DNA of 64,000 nt from Gigantopelta aegis (lineage: Eukaryota > Mollusca > Gastropoda > Neomphalida > Peltospiridae), in contig NC_054702.1 of the NCBI RefSeq assembly GCF_016097555.1, positions 62,672,650 to 62,736,649 of the forward strand. Reading direction: 5' to 3'. Numbering within the stretch: position 1 is the first letter of the stretch; each line of letters starts with the position of its first letter. This document shows, in pieces, positions 47,888-59,800 of this stretch. Below the pieces are notes generated by a model. It saw only the letters and a program-made list of their open reading frames with translations, ran no database searches and had not been told where the DNA came from. The translations under genes were made by a program, and so were the position numbers.

Positions 47888-50800
47888 TCAACCCAGTCTC
47901 TTGGCACCTAATTTCATGGCTCCTGCTTTCTTTTGCTCACGTTTAGCTTGCAGTTCTCTTTGTCGTTGCAGTCGTCTCTCCTCCCTCTCATCTGATTTCT
48001 TCTTTGCTGTGTCTAGTTGACCAAAAACAATTTTGTACATATTCAGTATTAGCTTGTCACATTAAACAATGAATAACACAACAGTGTATCAAAATATATG
48101 AGAGATGTAGAAATTCTCAACAAAAATATGTGTAAATATTTTCAGTTTTGTTGTTGTTGTTGATGTTTTTCAGTTTTAATACGTTTTTGGTATGTCATCT
48201 TTAATCATGGATTATATACACCGAAAATATGTAATTTTTATGTAAATTATTAAATAAAACAATTGTTAAATGTCGTTGATCAAGGCTAATTTCATTCAAA
48301 AGAAATGCTCAGAACTATATAAATTCCACACATCTTCACCCCTCCCACTGTCATAACAAATATATCCCGATTTCTCTCCTGATTAACAAATTCACTCAAA
48401 AGTACTGTATATGTCATTCATTTTGCTCATTCTGTTCTTAAATTAACCAGTTACCTGCTGAATTCCACTCATCGCCACCCCAGCCACTGTCATCATCGAC
48501 GTCCCAGCCACCTGTCTCTTCCCAACCTGACGATGAGTCTTGCTTTGGAGTTGTCATCTTCTTTTGAGATTCTTTGGGTGGAGTTGTTTTTCTTTGAGGT
48601 GGAGTGGTGGTTCTTTGTGGTGTTGTCTGCCTCGGTCTTGTTGGCTATAATATACAACACAGATTATTAAAAAAGACTAAACTGAGGAGCGACTATGTAA
48701 ACTACAGGATCAAATGGGTGATACTGTAAAAAAAAGAAAATCCCTTTTCCTGTATATTTTCTACAAGTATTATGTGTTATTGCTAACGTTGCTTCTGCAT
48801 AATTACAGTCAAGATCATAGGTAATTCAGAATTTGTTATGTTTCAAGTTTGAATTGAAAAATGACAAATGCTACTTGTCATTTGTGTTTACGGTTTTAAA
48901 ATATATTTGCATAAATAAAACTTTCTTTTATAATTGATTTTCGTGCTTATGTCCAAATAAGGCTCAATCATGCTGTCCTGGGCACACACCTCAGCTATCT
49001 GGGCTGTCTGTTCAGGACAGTGAGTGAGTTGTTGGTGGTTAATATCTAAAACTACAGGTATCCCAATATTATTATTATTATATAATATAGTATATTATTT
49101 TGTGTAAATCTTTATATTAATTTGACCAGAAAGTAAGAATACCTTTGATGTTCCCAGGGTTGAGGAGAAGAAATCTTCTGAATTATCGGTGCCACCCCAG
49201 TTGTATGCACCCGTTGATGGCAGACCAGAACTGTCAGATGTAAAATCACTATGTCCGGATTTAGCCTCACTGCTTCTTAAACTTGATTTCTAAAAGAATT
49301 AAAACAATATGCTTGGTATAATGCTGACCGTTTCTGTGGACTCTGGAGTGAAATAAGTGGGAGGGTGGAGTTTGCTGGCTGATACATGCATTAACTACCT
49401 ACGGTCTCACTACACAGATCACTTCCGGGTGACAGTTCATTCATCACGGTCCAGTATAAAATAAATGCTTACATAATGTGTTTGCAATGGTGTATGTTGT
49501 TAATGCTAACGAGAACCCTTTCTATTTGCAATCTTCATTTGAAGTTGGGCAATTTAACATGGGTTTCAATGGCAGATGACATCTGTGTAGTGAGACCTAT
49601 AATATTTTATAACAGCCCATTTGATACACAACATATACCATTAAAAACCCTATCAACATTTTAATGGCTGCCCATGATTATTTTTATAACAATATTATTT
49701 ATACACTATATGAAACTTCCCACATCAATTGCCCTATATAAACATCCCAAACTGAACTGCAATCCCCCAATCAAGGCAGCGGTATACTGCAAAAAAATAT
49801 TGGGTACAAGTTGCATTGGGTGCCAAAATTTGTGATGATTGTGTTTGGTACAAATTGTGATAACAGTGATGAAGTGTGCAAAATGATTTATTTGAAAACA
49901 ATATATTTAAAAACATTAGGTATAAATTGTGACAATTATCTTGTGACAATAGCGATGAAGTGTGCAAAGTTATTTAGTTAAAAACTGCAGCAGTGATTTT
50001 ATCTGGTTTTAAAACTTAATGATTTGATTTGTCACCTCTAACCGTGGATTGTGTACACTTGTAGATATTTCTTTACTTAAAACATTATACTGACTGCTGG
50101 ACCCAAAGTATCTTCAATAGTGCCCCAGTCTTCATCATCGTTATCCCATCCATCATCGTCATCCTTGTGTTCAAACTCGTTATGAAGTGGTGACTCCGCT
50201 TCCCTAGTGCTATCTCCAAAATCCTGCAAAATATATTTAATACTGTAAAATACACACATAATTTTACACACACACCCCAAACTCACTCAATTGCTGTAAG
50301 GTAGTAGTCTACCAAATAGCATCTTGGCCAGGTCAGAGTTCGAGGTGCACCCAACTTTTGATACAGCACTTCATGGTTCCTCGAATGCCACTGGTGACAT
50401 ATGTAACAGGACTTGTTGTAATAAAGTGTTGTTTTATGTGACCAAAAACTTGCTGTGATTTGATTTGAACCAGTGTTAGTGTACCACGTACTGTTATGCT
50501 TGAAAGATAGGTGGGATGTCATAAAAATAAGCTTGTCAATTTTTGTGTGGGATAGCGGTTGTGAAGGACGCTTCCTGTTATCTCAGAAACTAACAGCTTG
50601 ACCGCCCCATTTTCTGTGATTTATTTCAAGGGTGAGGTGTTCTAGTATTTATATATGTTGTGTGTATGTTGATTGATACATTGCATGTAACCGTTATACC
50701 CCCATATGTTACTATGGTCGTCTATGGGATTTTATTTGGTGTTATACACCCTATAATATACCCATAATTTAGCAAAATGTAAACTCAAATATTGTAAAAT

Positions 50801-53800
50801 ATACCCATAATTTTACAAAATGTGCTCAGAGTGCTGCAAAATACAGCCAAGTGCTGTAAAACACAATCTAGCAAAATACACCCAATATTATTCAAAATAA
50901 CTTAAATTAGGTAACATACACCCATATATATACTCAAAATACTGTATAATATACCCAGAATACTAAATACTCAAAATGTTAATTATAATACTGTTTTGAA
51001 GTAAAAGAAAATGCTAACAGAATACATAAAAGTCATATGATCTACATCATTTAAACAGTATGATTGAGCTGTCATTATGTGGTTACAAGTGCAAGGCTCT
51101 TCATGTACTTTATAAACTGATATTAGTGAACACAGATCAATCAGATGTCTGTTAAAGTCTGATATTAATATTTTATTAATAGTATAATACTGAAACCACT
51201 GACCTCCATATCACCCCAGTCTTCTGCATCCCAGCCAGCCGTCTGGTTTTCTTCTTCTTCTTCTTCTTCCTTTTCTTCCTCCAATTCCTTGGTCACAAGC
51301 TCTTTATGAGGTACTCTTTGTTCTGCCTCTGATCTTGTGGTTGCAGAGGAAGGTGCTGAGACTGGGTTTGAGGTGACTGGGGCAGCAGCAGGTTTCTTGG
51401 TGGCTTTTTGGTAGAACTTGGTGGTCAGCGATGACATTCCCGTGACAGCCCAGCCTGCCCAACCCGCTGCACCTCCAGCCATAGTTCCCCCAGTAGCTAC
51501 TTCACGCTCTACAAGTTTAAAAATATTTACAAATAAAAACAGTACTAAAATAAAAAATCTGGTGTAAATAGCATGAAGGGTACAAAAAAAACACTGCCAC
51601 TAAATAGGGTATTCAAGGAAATGTTTATATGCACTTTCTTATAGACAGGATAACATATAACATGACGTTTGAAAATACTAGCAGTTTGGTACAGGAAAAA
51701 ACTCTTGACTGGTCCAAAGAATATCATCAATCCTACAACCAATTTCACAACTTGGGTGAGTGCTCTACCCACTAAACTACAAATCAAGCTTCACATATTT
51801 TTGGTAGATGGGCAACACTCACTGTAAAAAGTTTTAAAATTAGGGTTTTTTTTAACAACACCACTAGAGCACATTGATCTATTAATCATCAACTATTAGA
51901 TGTCAAATATTTGGAAATTTTAAAGGAAACCCACAGACAGGACAGCACATACCACAGCATTTGATATACCATTTGTGGTGCACTAGCTGGAATGGGAAAA
52001 AACCTAATCAGAGTTCACTGATATGGTTCGATCCTATGATACAAGCAACTCAGGTGAGCATTCTACTGACTGGACTACATCTCACCCCTCACTAGAAAAA
52101 ACTCATGATCAACCACTGACAAGAACTGTACAGTATTGTATATATTGTAAGCATTATTGTATACATTATTGTCATGTAGAACATGGAGCTGATTGTTATT
52201 TAATTTTGAATCACTGCTGTAGTTGCACTTCTAACAGCAACAAGAGATTTAAAATCTTACCCAATTCTTCGAGCAGTTCTGGATTTTCCGACACCTTTTC
52301 CAACTTTGTTAAAAAACCATTAATAGCTTTGAATGTCTGAAAAGAGAAACGTCATAAATAAAAGATTTATTTGTAAGTATTCACAAAGAAATAACCCCCT
52401 TTCCCAAATCTATGCAATGATTCTTAGGGCCATTTTAACATAAACCAATAACAATGACAGAGTATAATCAAAATGGTAATAAGGATAAAGTATTTATCAT
52501 TCAAATTTCTTTTTATAATTCTCACAAAATAGAATTATTCAAAATGTTCACTGCAAGTGGCCTTTTATAATTATATATACTAGATATACTTGCTACAGAT
52601 GTGACTACTTTCTAAGTACCAATTATGGAATACTAATTAGAAAAAAATATGTAGAATTCGATACTATGTTTTACCTGATCACGAACACCCTTTTCAGGGT
52701 CCATGGTCATACAGCACAATGCAGGCAGCAAACGCATTGCGACTTCTTTTAAACTATACAGATTCTGGGTAGCAGCCAGGGCAAGCACCCCACCCTGTCT
52801 TGCTGGTGGGAAAGGATCCTTCAACGAGCGTAGAAAGGCTGAACACAAAATTTTCTGTCTGATCTGAAAGAGAAAGACAGCTAATTTTTTTCCAAAACGT
52901 TATAGGTAGCAAAAAAAATTGTTTTGTTTTGTTAACGACACCACTAGAGCACAGTAATTTATTACTGTAATCATTGGCTATTGGATGTCAAACATTTTGT
53001 AATTTTGAACAATAGTCTTAGAGATGAAAAATGCTAAAAAATTTCACCAACAAGGGATTTTTTTTATGCACCATCCCAAAGAGAGAACAGCTCATACCAT
53101 GACCTTTGATATACCAGTCCTGGTGCATTGGCTAGAACGAGAAATAGCCCAATGGGCACACCAATGGGGATCGATCCTAAACCGAGCGTGTATCAAGTGA
53201 ATGCTTTATCACTGGGCTATGTCCAGCCCTTACAGGTATTACATATATTATCCTAACTTTACACAAACTTCACAATTTTATATAATTTAATATGTAATTA
53301 ATATCCCAAGAATGCTAGTTTTTCAAGTTTATAACAATGTGTAATTTTCAAGTCTATAACAATGTGTAATTAAATAATTTTTAAGATGGCAAACTTTAAA
53401 CATTCCTAGATATATTAGTTACATTATGAACTTTGTAGCTGTATTAAATTTAATTTTTTAACTGTATTAAATCAATTATTGCAATTATTTAATGATTAAA
53501 TATATATTTTAAAATTTTGTTACTAAAGATTAATTTCATTAGAATATTCAATATGACTTTTTTAAAGCAATATCTATACACCATAATAGTTACCATGGTA
53601 ATAATCATCTATTAACTATTTAACTGACATTTTTGTCAGTTCTATAAATTTATTGATTGATGTCTAAAATGTAATCTCAAATTACAATATTTTTTAGATG
53701 TGCTTGAGATTTTTGTACTGTAAAAAATCAATTGCCGATCAGGTCCGTGTTAGTTGAGACAGTTTACTGGTGCGATGTATTGTTCTGTGTAAAGCAACAT

Positions 53801-56800
53801 CTGCAGCAGGTTTAGTGCATTCTTTATTAACAGAAAAAATCAATACATGCATACAATTTCCTTTGGATTGTAAGAAAAAGAAATATATGTACCTGTGGAT
53901 TTAAAAAATGACCTATTTTTCCCAAACAGACAGTTGTATTGGTTCGAATTCCTCCCTGTGAAATAAAATCATTAATGAAACAATAAAAATATGTTTTAAA
54001 CAGTATTGTAGTAAAAAAAAAAAAAGATAAATGTCATAAAAACTCTAAAATAGCTAACACAAAACACAAAAATAAAATGAAAAGAAAGATTTAATTATCA
54101 GCTTGTTAATCAGTTTTCACAGAAGAGACATACAAATAAGCTAATTTAACCCAAGATTTACTAGCACATTCTAAGTGAAGCAAAGAAAGAAAGAAATGAT
54201 TTATTTAATGACGCACTCAACACATTTTATTTACGGTTATATGGCGTCAGTCTGAGCGAAGCATGCATTTTTAAGATCACAACTAATTTTTGTGTATTTT
54301 ACACCAACTCAATTGACACTCAATTTAACATTAAAAGTCTCGGTGAATTATGAAAGAAAGCCTCATGCCTGATCATCCTTTGTTTGAAGTCGGGCAAAGT
54401 GTTTCATCAGCTCTTCATTTAAATTCTTATAATTCAGTTTGGGTGCTAGATGAACCATTGCCTTAAATAAAAAAAGAGAAAGAAAGAACAAATATAAAAC
54501 TTCATGTGGAAATGTAATACATAATCCATAATATAAACCTCTGTGTTTGCACTCAGTGACGAAATTCTTGCAATTTAATATTATTTTACCATAATAGTAA
54601 AAAAAAGTGTATATGAACTGATATTCAGTCATTATCTGTACTTAATGGTCTTAAGTATGATGTATTACCTCGAAACTGTCAATAAAAATGAGGAACAGAA
54701 ATGAAACATATTAATACTTTACTATTGCACTTTATCAATAACAACACCTAATAGCCACTGATTAAACAGAAAGCTGAGGTGTCATTAAACAAGCATTCAT
54801 TTCCTTTATAACTGCAAAGTGCCAAGAAAGGACATTTGTTTAATGGCCGCTTAGCATATTATTCAAACTATTGCCATTTGGCATTTCTAACATGTTTATC
54901 CTGACATGATGCATATAGAGATCAAGCCTGCTGCCACCACATACCAAGTAGCAGCAAGAGATTTTTTATGTGTGTAGACAAATCTCTATGTAAAAGGTAC
55001 TTTTTGTATTGTTATATTATGTTAAATAAATTAGTTTTTTTACCTTGATTGTAGATTCTCTCACAACTGGATTTGTGTCCATAAACCCATGGACAACATT
55101 GGGGAATATCTGATCATTAACTGTGCCTACTTGAAGATGCTCGACAAAAAATTCTATCTGAAAATACATAATTCGAACTGCATGTACAAGCACTATTATA
55201 ACAGATTGTGCTCTTTAAAAATGAAAACATTTATAAAACAAATACCTTCAACTGTATGAAAACATTTTTTATACCAGACGACAAATTCTCAAAATTACAA
55301 GGACATTTCCATATCTTAGTTCTAAATGATGGGTTTGGGGCTCTCTTTTTTTTTTTGGTGGGTGGAGGGTGGAAGGGAGGCAATCTAATAAAAATAAAAT
55401 CCTGTTATTGAAAATATCACTTACTGAATATAACATAGATGGCTTACCTGTTGTAAAAGTTTGACTCTTGTGGCTCGGTCTGAGGATGAGAAAAGTTTGA
55501 CAACACATGGAACCATTTTCTTCTGATATTCATCAGGATCCAAATACTTAGCCAGCTAAAATAAAAAAAATAAAACCCACATAATTTTAAAATAATTTGT
55601 TGAAATATGAATTTATGTTTTATCAAAACATTTGCAAAGAATAAATTAGAGGTTCTGAATCAAAGGGTCATGACACCTTACTGTTATTGAGGATTGTAGA
55701 CGGAAATATCACTCAATAAAATAACAAATTCTTACTAATATTTATTGTCCTAACAGCATCAGTAGCTACATTAATTTATAGTCCATATTTTGACATTTCT
55801 CTTGAATTGAATAGTCAATCAGTGTGGCATTAACTTAAGGATTCAAACCAGCCATTTGACTGATAACTATTAAGATTTAATAATTTCATAATTTCAGTGC
55901 ACAACAGTTCACACAAACTTTTCACGAATGGCCAGAATCATGGTGAACTGTTACATTCTAAAATTTAAAATAAACTTAAACAGTGAAATTAAAAAATACT
56001 ATCTAACTGCAAAATTATTTTGTTTAAAATACATTTGAATATTTATAGGACAGAACCATATAACTCCAGTGAATTACTAAAACATTTTGTATGATCTTAC
56101 ATGTGCTATTTCATGCACTGTATGTATATTTTTTTAAGGCTTATAAAGCTTAAGCTTACCTTAAACATCGGTGCTAATACTGAAGACCCTGCATTGCTGT
56201 ATTCAAAAGCATTGAGCAGTTGGGGTAGAATTTTGTGGCGACAAAATTGTGGAGGGAAGGAATCGAGTGATGGTGTTAAACTTGAGAAGAACTTGGTTTT
56301 CTCATTCTGATCTTTGATCTAGGAGGAAGAAATAGTTGTCATTTGAAGCATACTTCAAATAATCTTATACAATTTAAAAATGATAAACCTAATTAAGTCA
56401 AGAGAAATCAGGGATTGTTCTGGGTATTCAGGATATTTTGCCAAATTATTTTTAAAATGCAAAACCTATAGCTATTTTTCAACAAAATATCAATTATTAC
56501 ACACCACCCCCCCCCCCCCCCCCCGCCAAATTAAAATAAAATTTGCCAAATGTTCATGAATTCGCAATTGGCGAATTTGGCGAGTGGCAGAGCTAGCCCT
56601 GGAAATGATGCTGAAAATCTTTATATCTGGAATTCATATGAGAAAATAAATTTATGCATATTAATTTTGACTCTACTTCTTAAAACTTGGCATGGTGAAA
56701 GTTAAAACCAAAGGACACAGTCAAATGTACAAGGTTTACAATAATGCAAATGACACTTAATTTCAATTGAACATTATGCTAGTTTACAAAATACCTACAT

Positions 56801-59800
56801 TTTGGATAGCACTTTTAATTACCATTATCTACAAGTGATTTCACAATACTATATGGAATAAGATGGTAAAACAACTAATATAATAACTGTATACTGAAAT
56901 ATCTGTTATATATGTAAAAATTTGTTTATTTGTACTAAATGTGTACACATGTATCATTTAATAAACAAAATGTATGGTTCACCTGAATTTCTTCAAGAAA
57001 CAACATGGACGTGACAAATGAATTGTCCATGAAACGTCCCTTCTGTCGGCACGATTCAATAAACTTGGCTGGATTTGGTCTGGACTTTGGATTAGCGCTC
57101 ACCAACTCACAGTAGTTAGGCACCAGAACCTTTGGAATCTAAAACAAAACAGTACATAATGATGTTTAGAAATATGACAGAAATATTCTATAGTATATTT
57201 TGACTGATGTACATTTTAATATGTTTTAAAGAACCTATATTTTAACATGTTCAGTTTTAGACTTTATACCGTTAGTTATGTTGACAGAAGACCGATATTC
57301 TTAAATATTTTCTTATTACCATTACCATATTTTATCTTTAGAATTCAGTAGATTGTGTACCAATAAAAAAAGATATATAATAATTTTTAAACATCATACT
57401 TATACAAGGAATAAAACAGATGACTTTGTGTTGTAGGTTTTTAAAAAAATATCTAGCTCCACTAGACTAATATCAAATACCAATGATAATTATCAAATAG
57501 TTACCTTTCCAAGAGCTTTGAGAGACGATGTCCTGGGAAGTGTGCCATTGAATACTTCCCATATAAGACAGCCTAATCCCCACATATCACGTGACCTAGT
57601 AAAAAAGAAAATTAGATCAGTTCGGAAGAATGTGAAAAAGATCACAAACATCAATTAATAAAATGAGGTAACAAGAAATGTAGCAATTATTTATATTTTG
57701 TGACATATTAAAATATAAGTAACTGCCTGAAATGATTTTTAAAAAACCCACAAAACAAATAACTAACAGTTTATCAGGCAGTGGTTTCCAGTGGCTATTA
57801 TATCATCCACTACTGTCTATATCCACTCTTACAATTATACGTCTCCCTGCATTCAGTAGTGCTTTTGTCAAACAGCCTCCTATTTTCAAAGATAAAATGA
57901 ACAATGTGATTTATTATTATGTGATTGGTTCCCACATTAATCATAAACTGATCATAAATCACTAGCAATACTAAAGTTATTCACATCTAGTGTAAAGCAA
58001 GCATATGCATGAGAAAACACATTTAAAAACTCATCAATACAATACTATGGAATGAATGAATGAATAAAAGAATAAATGAATGTTTAACGACACCCCAGCA
58101 CAAAATTACACATCGGCTATAGGGTGGCAGACAATGGAAAGCACATTAAAATGATTATTTACACTAAAATAAAATTATACATTCCCATACTTTTGGATAC
58201 TGTTTATGTTAGATATCAATTATTAAAAACAATCCAAGTTAATTACCATTTTTCTCCTTTCACACCTCTTGAATCTGATTTCTCGGGAGGGTCATATCTG
58301 TCGAGTGATGGAAGTATTTTAATTGGTGGCTGACTATCAGAACCTTGTGAAGGGTACATGTAGTCGACACCTCCCAGCTTCCACTCTCCAGCTTGGTCCA
58401 CAAACAGGGATGACATACACACATTATTATGGATTAAATGGCAGTCATTGATTAGAAATGAAAGACCTTTCTGTAAAAACAAAAATAGAATAATGATATT
58501 TAGTAAACACAAACCAGTGTTAAGCAGTTAACTGAAGTAATATAAAATGTTGACCTATTATTCTCAAGTTGGTTTTTTTGGTTTTTTAATGACATCATTA
58601 GAGCACATTGATTTATTCATCATTGGCTATTGGATGTCAAACATTTGGTAATTTTGACACATAGTCTTAGAGAGGAAACCCCCTACATGTTTCTTACAGA
58701 CAGGATAGCACATACCACGGCCTTTGATATACCAGTCATGGTGCACTGGCTGGAACGAGAAATAACTCAATGGACCCACCGACGATTATTCTTAAGAGAC
58801 TGTTGGCTACTAAATATAATTCAATTTGTATTTAGATGATTGTGATCTTATAAAACTGGTGTTTCTTTATCTGAGATGGTTGCCAAAGCCAGTTTGATTG
58901 TGTTATATGGGAGACAATTAATATCACAGTTTAAATGCATTAGTTAGCTACTTGCTTCCTTTAGCTGCTCTCTGCAGTACTGTATGATACTTATAATATA
59001 AACCACCATCTGATACTGCCAATACCACTATCCACTGATAATATTTCTGATGTTGGTCATTTGATCTCTAGTTACCTTTAAAAGCAAATGCAATGTATGA
59101 AACATGTAGCATACATCAAAGAATAAAACTGCTGTGACTTTAGTTTCGAGTATGCTGTGCGTAGAACTCTAAGCAATATTTTGTTGTTTAACAAGACTAG
59201 CTTTAATAAATAACTAATAATGAATGGAATATATATCTTACAGCACTCTGGTGAAGTCCCCATGATATTGCCAGCTCATTCTTAGCATCACCTTCATTAT
59301 TCTTCAAGTGGGTCTCAAGAGGAGTGACTGGCTCGGTGGCAATGTAGATGACTTTTTCTGTCTGAAAGTTGAACATTAAAGGGATTATCGTGAGTTTGTA
59401 GCCATTTTAAAAGGTTTTCGGCAAATAAAATATTTCAAATTTACATTTAATTTAATAAAATGAGTTTACATTTTCTTGCTTAGAATATGAATACCTCTGT
59501 AACCAATGTATTTCTGGACATCAAAACTAACCCCCAACCCCCACCCGAGGTGAGTGAAATAACTGGAGACCAGTACAATTTAAATGATGCTAGTCCTTCC
59601 AAACAGTTAAGACATGTTTCAGTGCAATTATTGTGTGGTCATACTAAGATTATATTTTCAGGATAGGCCACTACAAACATTTCACATTTGTCAGTCACAT
59701 GGTTCTAACCAGTAATTGGGGGGGGGGAGACTTGTGGGTTTTTCATGGGGACTAGTAATACTAGACCTTACCATTTAAGGGGAGCTATCACTCTGACTCC

